Positions 37,880-47,753 of a DNA stretch of 64,000 nt are shown here, in pieces. The notes under the pieces were generated by a model. It searched no databases, was not told where the DNA came from, and saw nothing but the letters and a program-made list of their open reading frames with translations. This stretch comes from a bacterium (GTDB lineage Bacteria; Electryoneota; RPQS01): the NCBI GenBank assembly GCA_016721565.1, contig JADKHW010000002.1, positions 186,001 through 250,000 of the forward strand, in the 5' to 3' direction. Position 1 is the stretch's first letter; every line of letters starts with the position of its first letter. Position numbers and translations under genes: made by a program.

Positions 37880-40800
37880 TCAGCTCAAGGCGGGAACAGG
37901 TTTTAATTCTGTTTCTGCAACGCGCTCTTCGCTCCAATCTTTCTTGCTGAAGCCGTCAAGCAACGTGTACATGACGGGAACAAGCACTAAAGAAAGCAAG
38001 AGTGATGACAGCAAGCCACCGATAATGACCACACCCATACCCGCGCGCATTTCGGAACCTTCACCGAGCGCAAGCGCAAGCGGAAGCATACCGACAACCA
38101 TTGTCATTGTCGTCATCAAGATTGGACGAAGGCGGCGCGGACCTGCCTCCAGCAATGCATCAATGACCGATTGCCCTCGTGCACGTTCCTGATTAGTGAA
38201 GTCGACAATCAGAATTCCGTTCTTTGTTACAAGCCCCATGAGAATGAGTAAACCAATCATCGAGAACATTGACAGCGTATAGCCGGTCACCGCAAGTCCG
38301 ATGAGCGCACCGACGATAGCAACAGGCACAGAGAACATAACCACGAACGGATAGATGTAGCTTTCATACAGAACAACCAACACCATGTACACAAAGAGAA
38401 TGGACAGAAGAATTGCTTGGAGCATGTCCGTCATCATCGTGCGCATGTTTTCTACGTCACCATAGGCAAAGAAGCCGACTCCTTGCGGCGGAGTGTACTT
38501 GGCCATTTCGAGATCAAAGTCTCCTTGCACCGCTCCGAGCGACCTCCCGACGACGTTTGCAGACACCGTCACCAAACGCTCGCGGTCTTTACGCGTAATT
38601 GATGACGGCCCAGATGTGCGGTCGATGTGCGCCACTTCGCCTAAGCGAACCATTTGTCCTGCCGCATTCATGATTTCAACTTCAGTGATTCGTGTCGGAT
38701 CTGTTCGGTACTCAGGTGTTAAGATCGAGCGAATATCAACTTCAAGCTCACCCGTGCTGAACTTTGAAATCACTTCTCCGTTCACTGCGCTGCGAATTGC
38801 CATCGCCACCTGGCCTGGAGTCAAGAGACTCGCCGCAGCGCGATCACGATCAACGTGAATCTGTAATTCTGGAGCGCCAAGCTCGTAGCTTGTCTGTACG
38901 TCGCGCGCGCCGGGGATATTGCGAAGTAAGGCCATCGCGTAATCTGCCGCAACTTGTACGCTGTCGAGATTCTGCCCGCGCACTTCGTATTGAATCGGAG
39001 CCGCGTTGGCAGTGCCAAAGATTCCGATGTCACTGACGCGGATCTCTAAGCCGGGGATGTCCTTGCAATACTTGGCAATTTCCGCTTGCGTTGCGCTCGT
39101 GGGCTGTTTACGGGCATCGCGCTTCACCAAACGAACTTGGATATTCCCAACGCGAGAGTTTTCGTCGACGCCCCATTCGGACTCTTGCAAACCGATGGTG
39201 CTAAGAATGCTTTCGACTTCCTGGTGAGAAGTGAGATAGCTCTCGATTCGTGCCATGACCTCGCTGTTTTCTTCGAGCGTGGTTCCGAGCGGCATTTTGG
39301 TTGCGATTGCAAATTCGCCACGGTCCGTCGGCGGTACAAAGTCGCTGCCAATAAAACCCATCGGAATTAACGCGATTGAACCTATAACCATGATGGTCGC
39401 AATGCCAATGACAACGATTCGACGGCGGAGTGCCCACCGCAACACGCGTCTATATGACTCTTCAAGGTTGGCGAACCATGCTTCAAACTTACGGGCGAAC
39501 CCGCGCATCCACTTTTCGCCGTGAATGTTGTCTGCGTTGTTCAAGCGGCTTGCAAGCAGCGGCGTGATCGTAAACGATACCAACAACGACATCACGAGCG
39601 CCGTCACGAACACCAACGAGAATTCACGGAAGATGTTTCCGACAAGTCCTTCCACGAACGCGATGGGCAGGAACGTCACGACGTCCACAAGAGTGATCGA
39701 CACGGCGGCCAATCCAATTTCGTTTCGACCTTTAATCGCAGCCTCTTTAGGACTGACTCCCTTTTCATCCATTGATGAATATTCTCGAGAACTACGATTG
39801 AATCGTCCACCAACACACCAATCACCATTCCGAGGGACATCATGGTCATCAGGTTAATCGAGAAATCCATCAGCTTCATTGTAATGAAAGTCGAAACGAT
39901 GGAAATCGGAATCGCAATCAAGACGATGAGCGAATTGCGCATCGAGTGAAGGAACACGAGCAGAACCAATGCAACGGTGATCAACGCTTCAGCGATATTA
40001 CGCTGAACTTCATTAATCGAGTTACGATTGAAGATGGTAATGTCTTGAGCAACTTCGACATTGACAAGCGAACCGTACTCGGCTTCGACTTTGTCCAGCA
40101 CTTTGCGAACGCGATCAGATGTGCGAACGCTATTGGCCTGCGATTGCTTGACGATTTGGATACCGAGCGCTGAGACTTGATCAAGGCGGGTCAACGAGCG
40201 ATCAGACTTGATCGTATCGGTCACCTGTGCAATATCGCGCAAATAGATCGCTGAGCCGTCCGCAAGTGGAATGCGCGTCATTTCAATTTCTGACAGCGTT
40301 TCATACTTCCCGGCAAGGCGAACCGTGTAATCCTGTGTAGGCGTGAACAGTTTTCCTGCGGGCACGTCGAGATTGTCAGCAGCAAGAACTTGATTCACTT
40401 GTGCAAGAGATAGCCCGTGTGTTGCCAATCTATCAGGGTCAACCGCCACTTGGATTTCTCGTTTCGCGGCACCGGTAATCACGACTTGACCGACTCCATC
40501 AACCTGCTCAAGTCGCGGACGAACGTATTGATCAACGAACGTATAGAGATCCGGCTGCGACATTTCACTCGACACGGCGAGTCGAAGAATCGGCAACGCC
40601 CCCATGTCAGCCTTGATAATCTGCGGCTCTTCTGCGTCGTCAGGAAGCTGCGAACGAATGGTTGTCACCGTGCGCTGGGTTTCCTGCAAGACGATATCTG
40701 AATTTGCTGACATGTCAAACTCAAGCATCACAATGGAAACGTTTTCGCGATTGACAGAGCGAATGTGCTTCAGCTTGTTGAGTGACACAACCGCATCTTC

Positions 40801-41001
40801 AATTGGGCGCGAAACCATTGTCTCGACTTCTTTCGGGCCTGCACCCGGCCATGTTGTGACGATCGTCACCATCGGCCAGTTCATAGTCGGCAGGAGATCT
40901 ACGGGCAACCGCTGATAGAGCATGATGCCGAGCACTGCGATGGCCAAGAAGAACATCGCGACGGCGCTGGGCCGCTTTATGGCTAATTCTGTTACAGTCA
41001 T
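37880..41001 (-). CDS. RND-family efflux permease of operon 2, frameshifted
   Basis: The reconstructed protein is about 1,041 residues with the standard RND layout. N-terminal helix (about 10-30), first periplasmic loop, helices 2-6 with the proton-relay aspartates in GVLVDDSIVVLEN, second periplasmic loop, and C-terminal helices with GLVTKNGILIVDF. The frame breaks near 39772, just after VLENIHQ. The downstream part resumes MDEKGVSPKEA in another frame, and adding one base restores the family sequence. The break lies in a short A-run and the rest is intact, so the pump is probably functional in the organism. It is the last gene of a TetR-led operon. Confidence 0.92.
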
Positions 41002-41012
41002 CTTGTGATCTC

Positions 41013-42059
41013 CTATTGCAGCGTCAGCGAGAGTTCAGAACCTTGTGACAGAAGCTGATTGCCGGTCACAATGATCGTGTCGCCGACCGCGATTCCTTCG
41101 ACGGATACTTGATCACCTGCCATGCCGCGCACACGAACTGCGACTTTGTCTGCTTTGCCGTTCTTTGTGCGGAATACAACTGTGCGACCTACGTCAGGAA
41201 GTGTTGCTGCGCGCGGAACGATTAAACTTGTTGAATCCACACCGGCGGCAATGTAAGCGCGTGCGAACATACCTGATTTCAATCCGTCAGCGGCGTCAAG
41301 CGTTAGTTCAACAGGGAAAGTGCGGGCACCCTGCGTCGCGCGTGAGCCGACCGATGTGACCACAGCCGGGAACGAGTCGTTTAATGCTTGCACGTAAATC
41401 ATCGCAGTTGCGCCGGGCATAAGCAGATGCACGTCTGTTTCGCTGACGGTCACTTGCATTTTCAACTGTTCAACGTCAACGATTTGGAACGCAGGTTGAC
41501 CCCTGTCAATCATTTGGCCTACTTCAGTGAGCTTCGCGGTGATTGTTCCGTTAAATGGCGCGCGAATGGTGGCATCGTCGTACATTTTTTTGGCATAACG
41601 GTACTGCACTTCAGCAGCCTTTAAGCTTAGCCGCGCACCTTCATAGTCAGATTGAGAAATACTCTTCTCATTGTAGAGCTTTTCGACGCGGTCAAAATCA
41701 AGCTTGGCTTTATCAAAGGCAATCAAAGCGCGCTCCGATTCGAGTTCTAAAATAGCGTCGTCAAGTTTCAGCAATGGCTGACCTTTGCGAACGACATCGC
41801 CGACCTCAACGAGTATCTGTTCAATTTGTCCGCCGGTTTCGGCAGACAGAATTGCCTCGTGACGACCTTCGAGCGTGCCAGACTCTTCAATGACAGTTGC
41901 GAACGGTTGAGTTTCAAGGATGAAGCCGCTAACCGGGATAACGTTCGAGTATGCATTATTGGCGACATCCCCGTGCGCCTCATTTAACAATTTGATCGAA
42001 GTCAGACCCGCGATAATAAACACAGCGACTGACAGCGTGATGATTCGTTTTCTACTCAT
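41013..42059 (-). CDS. RND efflux periplasmic adaptor subunit
   Basis: The 348-residue HlyD/AcrA-type protein has an N-terminal signal anchor (about 7-24), first lipoyl half (about 65-95, EAILSAETGGQIEQILVEVG), coiled-coil hairpin (about 105-150), second half (IRAPFNGTITAKLTEVGQMI), and beta-barrel and membrane-proximal domains. There is no lipobox, unlike the adaptor of operon 1. It links the RND pump encoded 11 bases downstream to the TolC protein encoded upstream. Confidence 0.92.
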   Translation of the reverse strand: MSRKRIITLSVAVFIIAGLTSIKLLNEAHGDVANNAYSNVIPVSGFILETQPFATVIEESGTLEGRHEAILSAETGGQIEQILVEVGDVVRKGQPLLKLDDAILELESERALIAFDKAKLDFDRVEKLYNEKSISQSDYEGARLSLKAAEVQYRYAKKMYDDATIRAPFNGTITAKLTEVGQMIDRGQPAFQIVDVEQLKMQVTVSETDVHLLMPGATAMIYVQALNDSFPAVVTSVGSRATQGARTFPVELTLDAADGLKSGMFARAYIAAGVDSTSLIVPRAATLPDVGRTVVFRTKNGKADKVAVRVRGMAGDQVSVEGIAVGDTIIVTGNQLLSQGSELSLTLQ

Positions 42060-42074
42060 GTTTATCTCCAGTGA

Positions 42075-43382
42075 TCAGTTTGCGTTCGGCGAAAGTCCGA
42101 GAGCCATGCGCAGTTCGGCGCCTGCTGACAATCGACGGTAGGTGGCATCAGCCAACGACACGCGTGCGGTCAACTCATCAAGCTGTGCGGCATCCATTTC
42201 AAGTGTCGTGACTTGGCCTTGTGAGAACTTTGTCTGAGCAATGCTGCGGGCTTGTTCAGAGAGTTCGACTGCAAGCTTCGCGGCCTTTTCATTCTCAATG
42301 GACGTTTCCAGATCTTTCAGTGCCGCCTCGTATTGGAGACGTGCTCCGCGTTCTGCCTGCGCGAGCGTCCACTCTGCTCTGCGCCAATCGGCACGATATT
42401 GCAGCGCCTTGCCGTGCACAGCGCCGCTCGACCAAATTGGAATAGCGAGGTTCACTCCGGCATAAAGCGACGAATAATTATTGCGCGGGTTGACATCCCA
42501 ATCCTCGTTCTGCCATTGCCAAGCATATTTCATTTGTCCGGCAAGAACAGGATAGCGTGCATTGCGATAGATGACGTACAAATTCTCTTGTGCCGTCGCC
42601 ATGTCGCGAAGAGCTTCAAGGTCGTAGCGGTTCGAAATGCGCATTGTCCCGGCAATCGTATCCACCGGAATGCTGTAGGAGTCCAGTTGGCCTTCAAAAT
42701 TCAGCGTCGTGTCAATCGGCACACCGATATACTCTTTCAAAGCAAGTTCGGCGAGCGTGAGGTCACTGCGAGCGCGGTCAAGTGCGGGGCGCTGGTTTTG
42801 AGCTTGCACTCGCACACGAAGAACATCGTAGTCACTCAAGAGACCCAAATCGCGCATGCGTTCAGCGCGGTGCAGCGAGCTGTCGCTGACCTGAAGACTT
42901 AGCTCACGAGCCTTAACGACATCGCGCATCATCAAGACGCCCCAGAAACGCTGCATGACATCAAGCTCTGTTTTGAGATCCTGATGGTTGATGGCGTGTT
43001 CGGTGGCTCGTGTGGCGGCCTTTGCTCCGCGCAAACCAGCCGCGACTCTTCCGAATGTAAAGAGGGGTTGATTGAGCGTGACGCCCGCTGACAGAGCATT
43101 ATTTTGATCCAGCTCGAGCGGCATCGGATTGCCTGTGTCAGGATTGGGAAAAAAGATCTTCCCTTTCTTGATGGCGCGCTGATAGCCAACCTGCCCTTCG
43201 ATTTGCGGCAGCGCGTTGGACCATGCTTCGACGAGTTGACCCTGCGTCTTAATCTTGTCGAGCTGCGGACCTTGTTGCGCAAGCGAGCGCTGCTTCGCGA
43301 GTGCGATGGCTTCTTCGAGTGTCATTGCGTTGCCAATTGTGACGAACGCAAGAAGTGCTATGAGTACTGTAGTATGTCTCAT
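42075..43382 (-). CDS. TolC-family outer-membrane efflux protein, operon 2
   Basis: The 435-residue protein has a signal peptide (1-19, TIGNAM) and the two OEP repeats with long coiled-coil helices (about 20-210 and 230-430). LEEAIALAKQRSLAQQGPQ is the typical N-terminal OEP start and FSQGQVTTLEMDAAQ the repeat-2 turn. It forms the outer-membrane channel for the pump encoded downstream. Its ATG overlaps the tetR stop by four bases, so regulator and channel are translationally coupled. Confidence 0.92.
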   Translation of the reverse strand: MRHTTVLIALLAFVTIGNAMTLEEAIALAKQRSLAQQGPQLDKIKTQGQLVEAWSNALPQIEGQVGYQRAIKKGKIFFPNPDTGNPMPLELDQNNALSAGVTLNQPLFTFGRVAAGLRGAKAATRATEHAINHQDLKTELDVMQRFWGVLMMRDVVKARELSLQVSDSSLHRAERMRDLGLLSDYDVLRVRVQAQNQRPALDRARSDLTLAELALKEYIGVPIDTTLNFEGQLDSYSIPVDTIAGTMRISNRYDLEALRDMATAQENLYVIYRNARYPVLAGQMKYAWQWQNEDWDVNPRNNYSSLYAGVNLAIPIWSSGAVHGKALQYRADWRRAEWTLAQAERGARLQYEAALKDLETSIENEKAAKLAVELSEQARSIAQTKFSQGQVTTLEMDAAQLDELTARVSLADATYRRLSAGAELRMALGLSPNAN

Positions 43383-43999
43383 TCTGACCCCTGGGAGACG
43401 GAGGAATTAGTTTCAGGTTGGAGAGCGTCGTAAAACAAACGGGTGGCGTATTCAATGGTATGTAAAGCGCGTTGCGGGTCGCTGTACCGGGCGGTACAAA
43501 CTCCGCGATAGATTGCGCTGATAGCTTCAGCGACAAGTGTTGTGTTGAACGGTTTGAACTCGCCGCGCGCAACCGATTGATCCAATAGTCCCGTGATTAC
43601 GCGCGCCCAGTTCTCATTATTACGCTGGAGCGCTTCGGAAATTTCGGGATACTTCTGCCCCATGCTGATGAACTGCTGGAAGAGCAGATCAGGCAGTGGG
43701 TCCTGAGCTTTTTGCTCGAAGAAATGGCGGTGGGCAAGGTAGAGTGCTTTCGAGCCGAACTGCTCATCGCTCGCCATTGCCATGACGGCCATCTGGTTGG
43801 CCGTCTCGTATTGTTCAGCCAGCGCGATCAAGATTTTCTCTTTGGACGCGAAGTACCAATAGATTGCCCCTTTGGAGAGGCCCGCATGTTTGGCAATCTC
43901 ATCCACTGAAGTGCGGTCGAAGCCGTTCTTTGCGAACAGCTCGGCGGCGGCCTCGAGGATTTGGATTTGGCGTTGGTCTTTAAGTTCGTGGGTGGTCAT
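43379..43999 (-). CDS. TetR-family repressor of efflux operon 2
   Basis: I choose the ATG at 43997-43999 (GAGG six bases upstream). A start at 44035 would put the first operator inside the gene and fall upstream of the likely -10. The 206-residue product has the TetR HTH at its N-terminus (about 10-55: ILEAAAELFAKNGFDRTSVDEIA, split here by no gap, and GLSKGAIYWYFASKEKIL) and a helical ligand-binding domain. It is the first gene of tetR-tolC-adaptor-RND and should repress its own operon through the three palindromes upstream. The inducer is presumably a pump substrate. Confidence 0.92.
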   Translation of the reverse strand: MTTHELKDQRQIQILEAAAELFAKNGFDRTSVDEIAKHAGLSKGAIYWYFASKEKILIALAEQYETANQMAVMAMASDEQFGSKALYLAHRHFFEQKAQDPLPDLLFQQFISMGQKYPEISEALQRNNENWARVITGLLDQSVARGEFKPFNTTLVAEAISAIYRGVCTARYSDPQRALHTIEYATRLFYDALQPETNSSVSQGSE

Positions 44000-44013
44000 T
44001 GTGTCCTCTAAAC

Positions 44014-44086
44014 TGACTGGTCGGTCAATGGGCACAATTTAATCCAAACTGACCGTCGAGTCAATAGTAAACTGACTGGTCAGTTT
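44014..44086 (-). promoter_or_regulatory. Three TetR-type operators around a sigma-70 promoter
   Basis: There are three related palindromes: TGACTGGTCGGTCA (44014-44027), TGACCGTCGAGTCA (44050-44063) and AACTGACTGGTCAGTT (44071-44086, perfect arms). On the minus strand -35 TTGACT (44059-44064) and -10 TAAATT (44036-44041) are exactly 17 bases apart, with the -35 inside the middle operator. A bound repressor would block polymerase. Confidence 0.8.
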
Positions 44087-44279
44087 TTTCTTAAATCTAT
44101 AATAGGATGTTAATTAGATAATTTTAGTCGGATTTCGAGAGGCCTCGTATGCCTCTCTTGAGGAACCACTGTGCACCGTTATTAATTGCTCAGCTTCACT
44201 TTCCATTTAGGTTCCACAATCATTGACGCAGCAGCATCGGTATTACCTTAATTCTTGGAGGATCCCAACTTAGGGCAAA

Positions 44280-44308
44280 GAAAAGGGCCACCCGCTTTGA
44301 GGTGGCCC
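44280..44308 (-). terminator. Orphan terminator-like hairpin
   Basis: GGGCCACC (44285-44292) pairs with GGTGGCCC (44301-44308). On the minus strand TTTTCTTT follows. No annotated gene ends here; it may insulate tetR from readthrough or end a small RNA. Confidence 0.55.
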
Positions 44309-44566
44309 GTCCTTATATTTTCCGATCGGGGAAATCGCAGTTTTCATCGTTTTTCAACTCAATTGAGGCGGGAATGCCTCCAAAAACCACAAGAAAGTGC
44401 TTAAAACTATCCAAAACAAGAAATTATTAAGTTCAATAAAATGAAAATATCTCTTGCCCATGCGTTCAATATGTATTATATTATAAGCCTGCTTACCTCC
44501 TGCCCGTTTTCTCCTGAACTCCTTACCACATCGTCACACCCTAAATTCAAACTCCAGTTTTCCGAA

Positions 44567-44597
44567 CAAAAAAACGGCGAACAAAATCGCTCGCCGT
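44567..44597 (-). terminator. Rho-independent terminator of the 2-oxoacid oxidoreductase operon
   Basis: CGGCGA (44575-44580) pairs with TCGCCG (44591-44596). On the minus strand seven T follow, 27 bases after the gene stop. Confidence 0.8.
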
Positions 44598-44623
44598 GTT
44601 CCGTCTCTTATTATAGAGATAAC

Positions 44624-46084
44624 TTAGGCTGTGAGGCTCGGTACGGGTTTCAAGGCCTTCGCGTTCTCGCGCACCCACTTGGCCCCAGCTTCAACAGCCA
44701 AAACATTTTGATCGCCCAAAGCTTTCCGCTTGATTCCTTTAGGAACGATTGTCTTTAGATGATCGAGCGGCAGCAACTTACTGTACTCAACATAGGCGCC
44801 CAACAACACCATGTTGGCGGCGGCTTTCAATCCGAGGTCGTCGGCAATCTGCGTTAACGGAATGTAAAGCACTTCCACATCAGTTCTGTGAGCCTTACGG
44901 GCAATGATCGTACTATTAACAATGATCAAGCCGCCGGGTTTCACCGTCGGTTCAAACGTGTCAAAAGATGGATCATTCATCACGGCAAGGACATCTGGCT
45001 CCACCACGAGCGGTGAACCCACAGGATCTTTCGAGATGACAACAGAGCAATTCGCCGTACCGCCGCGCATTTCAGGACCGTATGACGGAATCCAAGAAAC
45101 TTGCAGATGCTCTTGCATGGCGTGTGCTGCGAAAACTGCACCTGCAGTTAGCACACCTTGGCCGCCAAAGCCTGCGAACTTGAATCCTTTCGTCTCGAAA
45201 TTATCTACAAATTTCTTGTCATAGGGAAACGGTTCGCCGAGCATTCCAAGTTCGAGGGATGCAACAACCTCTTCGTCTGTAAATTCCTTAATCTCATGCT
45301 CCCAGCCGACTCGAGTTGCGATTTCATCCTTCAGAACTTTTTCCGGAAATACCGGAAGCATCTCTTTTGTAATGAATTCGCAGGCCGCGTGAGTGTCCAT
45401 CTTCCACCCTGTCGGACACGGTGAGAGAATTTCGACAAACGTGAAGCCTTTGCCCTCAACTTGCGCTTGAATAGCTTTGCGAACAGCTTTGCGCGTGTTC
45501 ATAATGCCCTTAAGATCGGCAAGATGGCATCGCGCGACGTACACGGGTGCTTCAAGTGTGGCAATCATTTCTGCCATGTGAATCGGGAAACCTTCGTTCT
45601 CTGCTGAACGGCCATAGGGCGTCGTCGCGGTCTTTTGCCCCATCAAACTCGTTGCGGCCATCTGTCCGCCGGTCATGCCGTAAATTGCGTTGTTCACGAA
45701 AAACACGGTCATGTGCTCTCCGCGATTGGCCGCATGAATAATTTCAGCAGTTCCAATTGAGGCAAGGTCGCCGTCACCTTGATACGAGATAACGATTGAA
45801 TTCGGGCGCGTGCGCTTGACGGCTGTGCCGACTGCCGGAGCGCGTCCGTGCGCGGCCTGAATATTACCAACATCGAAATAGTAATAAGCAAATACCGAAC
45901 ATCCCACAGGCGAGACAAAGATCGCGCGATCCGCAAGCCCCATGTCGTCAATAGTTTCAGCAATCAATTTATGCACGTTGCCGTGGCCGCAACCCGGGCA
46001 ATAGTGCGTCGTATCTTTAGGTCCGCCTTTGCGATCGAAGTGTTCGTAAAACGAAGCCGGTTTCTCAAGAATCTGTTGTGACAT
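44624..46084 (-). CDS. 2-oxoacid:ferredoxin oxidoreductase, beta-gamma fusion
   Basis: The 486-residue protein fuses two subunits normally encoded separately. The beta part (about 1-280) binds thiamine diphosphate and an iron-sulfur cluster: HYCPGCGHG near 28, GDGDLASIGTAEIIHAANR near 105-125 and VNNAIYGMTGGQ. The gamma part (about 300-475) has GFGGQGVLTAG and SYGPEMRGGTANC, the usual gamma-subunit sequences. With the alpha and ferredoxin subunits encoded upstream it oxidises a 2-oxoacid plus CoA to an acyl-CoA, CO2 and reduced ferredoxin, reversibly. The sequence looks closest to the 2-oxoisovalerate/2-oxoglutarate (Vor/Kor) group; the substrate is not settled by sequence. Confidence 0.92.
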   Translation of the reverse strand: MSQQILEKPASFYEHFDRKGGPKDTTHYCPGCGHGNVHKLIAETIDDMGLADRAIFVSPVGCSVFAYYYFDVGNIQAAHGRAPAVGTAVKRTRPNSIVISYQGDGDLASIGTAEIIHAANRGEHMTVFFVNNAIYGMTGGQMAATSLMGQKTATTPYGRSAENEGFPIHMAEMIATLEAPVYVARCHLADLKGIMNTRKAVRKAIQAQVEGKGFTFVEILSPCPTGWKMDTHAACEFITKEMLPVFPEKVLKDEIATRVGWEHEIKEFTDEEVVASLELGMLGEPFPYDKKFVDNFETKGFKFAGFGGQGVLTAGAVFAAHAMQEHLQVSWIPSYGPEMRGGTANCSVVISKDPVGSPLVVEPDVLAVMNDPSFDTFEPTVKPGGLIIVNSTIIARKAHRTDVEVLYIPLTQIADDLGLKAAANMVLLGAYVEYSKLLPLDHLKTIVPKGIKRKALGDQNVLAVEAGAKWVRENAKALKPVPSLTA

Positions 46085-46093
46085 CGTTTTCTC

Positions 46094-47134
46094 CTACTTC
46101 AGATAGCTGCGAGTTACATTGGTCAATTCTTCCACCGACGGGACCATGCCGCCCATGCGATTGTAGAAGTAGAGCGGCTTATCATTGCCAATCGCGAGTT
46201 GCACGTCGCGCAGCATCTGACCATTTGACAATTCGACATTCAAGAATGCTTTGCCTTGCTTGGCAAGCTCGTTCAGTCTCTTGGAGCAGAACGGGAATGC
46301 GGTGATGGGGCGAAGCAGACCAACCTTGTAGCCTTCGCGGCGCAGGTTTTCGAGAACAGATTGAAGCAGTCGCGAAATGAAACCGTAGCCGATCAATACG
46401 AGGTCAGCATCTTCGACTTGGATCTCCTGATAGCGGACTTCCTTCTCTTCGATCTCTGCATACTTTCTTTGCAGATGGCGGTTGTGCTCTTCCAAGCCTT
46501 CCGTGCTCATGAAGATTGATGAGACCACTTGATCTTTCGAGGCACGATCTGCATATAGCGCGTAATCACGATGTGCGACTTGCGTGCGCGCCTTCGGGAA
46601 TTCAACAGGCTCCATCATCTGACCGATGTATGCATCCGTCAAGATATACGCTGGCAAGCGATACTTGTCGGACAGATCGAATGCCAAGACAGTAAGGTCT
46701 GCCATTTCTTGTGCACAGTTCGGTGTAAACACAAGGCACTTGTAGTTGCCGTGTCCGCCGCCATGCACAACTTGATTCCAGTCACCTTGCTCGGGCCAAA
46801 TGTTGCCTAAGCCGGGACCCGCACGCATGACATCAATAATCACACACGGCAATTCAGCAGCGGCCAGATACGAGACACCTTCCTGCTTCAATGAAATTCC
46901 GGGGCCGGATGATGCCGTCATCACTCGCGCACCCGCTCCGGCGGCGCCATAGACCATGTTGATTGCGGCAACTTCGGATTCTGCCTGCAAAAACGTACCG
47001 CCAATTTTCGGCAAATACTTCGCTGCGGCAGACGCAACTTCCGATGCAGGCGTGATGGGGTAGCCGTAATATTGCGTACAGCCTGCAAGCACTGCGGCTT
47101 TAACAACCGCTTCGTTAGCTTTGATTAATTCCAT
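46094..47134 (-). CDS. 2-oxoacid:ferredoxin oxidoreductase, alpha subunit (Vor/Kor type)
   Basis: The 346-residue subunit has the pyrimidine-binding domain: YGYPITPASEVAS near 23-35, QAESEVAAINMVYGAAGAGARVMT (two halves contiguous, about 50-73), TASSGPGISLKQEGVSYLA, and the transketolase C-terminal-like domain from about 215 (DADLVLIGYGFISRLL). It pairs with the beta-gamma fusion ten bases downstream and the ferredoxin subunit 20 bases upstream. Such enzymes supply low-potential reduced ferredoxin during 2-oxoacid breakdown or fix CO2 in reverse. Confidence 0.92.
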   Translation of the reverse strand: MELIKANEAVVKAAVLAGCTQYYGYPITPASEVASAAAKYLPKIGGTFLQAESEVAAINMVYGAAGAGARVMTASSGPGISLKQEGVSYLAAAELPCVIIDVMRAGPGLGNIWPEQGDWNQVVHGGGHGNYKCLVFTPNCAQEMADLTVLAFDLSDKYRLPAYILTDAYIGQMMEPVEFPKARTQVAHRDYALYADRASKDQVVSSIFMSTEGLEEHNRHLQRKYAEIEEKEVRYQEIQVEDADLVLIGYGFISRLLQSVLENLRREGYKVGLLRPITAFPFCSKRLNELAKQGKAFLNVELSNGQMLRDVQLAIGNDKPLYFYNRMGGMVPSVEELTNVTRSYLK

Positions 47135-47153
47135 AAAATACTCTCGTGCGGGA

Positions 47154-47393
47154 TCAGTCCGCCGTCCCTTTCTTATACACGATTACAGCGCCCGGTTCGG
47201 GACAAGCATAAAAACATGATCCGCAACCTGTGCAGCCGTCTCCAGAATAGACCACCCACTGGTAGCCGAGTTCATTGAAGGCACGCTCAAGGTTGGTTTC
47301 CAACACGGCAGGTTTGCAGACCTCTACGCAGCGTTGGCAGGATTTACAAAGATGGGGGACAATTTCTACTCGAGGCGAAAGGGTATCAGACAT
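47154..47393 (-). CDS. 2-oxoacid:ferredoxin oxidoreductase, 2[4Fe-4S] ferredoxin (delta) subunit
   Basis: I choose the ATG at 47391-47393, preceded by GGAGG; the longer frame (to 47444) lacks a binding site. The product of 79 residues has two complete cluster motifs, CKSCQRCVEVCKP and CTGCGSCFYACPEPG, the standard delta-subunit ferredoxin of Por/Vor/Kor enzymes. It is the first gene of the three-gene operon and should carry electrons from the catalytic dimer to free ferredoxin. Confidence 0.92.
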   Translation of the reverse strand: MSDTLSPRVEIVPHLCKSCQRCVEVCKPAVLETNLERAFNELGYQWVVYSGDGCTGCGSCFYACPEPGAVIVYKKGTAD

Positions 47394-47480
47394 GCAACCT
47401 CCGGTTCCAGCATGGTCGTGGACGGTTTTTCCCGTGTTTTCCAACCATGCGCGATTTCAAACGATGCTACGCATACGATA

Positions 47481-47509
47481 ATATACGAATGCAAAAATGC
47501 GTCCGCAAA
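47481..47509 (-). promoter_or_regulatory. Putative promoter of the 2-oxoacid oxidoreductase operon
   Basis: On the minus strand, TTGCGG (47504-47509) and TATATT (47481-47486) are spaced by 17 bases, about 88 bases ahead of the ferredoxin-subunit start. The rest of 47394-47697 shows nothing recognisable. Confidence 0.45.
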
Positions 47510-47697
47510 CTGACTCAAATTCGACAAAACGTGTAACTTAAGCGGATAATCGAAATTCTCGCGAATATGTTATACGCAACTTGCGAACAGCAAGGGTTTA
47601 GAATATTACTTTTTTTATCCCATTTACAACATGAGGAGTTGCACGGTATGGAACAAAGTCACAGGACGAACATTTAGTAGAGCACTCTTTTCGCATT

Positions 47698-47726
47698 GTA
47701 AAAGAGAACGCGCCCGAAGGCGCGTT
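47698..47726 (-). terminator. Rho-independent terminator
   Basis: AACGCGCC (47707-47714) pairs with GGCGCGTT (47719-47726) around CGAA. CTCTTTTAC follows on the minus strand, 28 bases after the acyl-CoA ligase stop. Confidence 0.85.
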
Positions 47727-47753
47727 CAGATAGGTAAATCGTGCTTCGATATC

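Larger units (their letters stand above)
44087..44623. other. Gene-free stretch with orphan hairpins
   Basis: No convincing gene is present. It contains GAGAGGC/GCCTCTC (44137-44157), the orphan terminator-like hairpin at 44280-44308 and the terminator at 44567-44597. A TATAAT at about 44097-44102 on the plus strand could start a short RNA reaching the 44285 hairpin, but its -35 is poor. Confidence 0.4.

Noticed and set aside
44441..44758. 105-codon plus-strand frame
   Set aside because: It overlaps the terminator and the end of the 2-oxoacid oxidoreductase gene on the other strand and shows no protein-like pattern.
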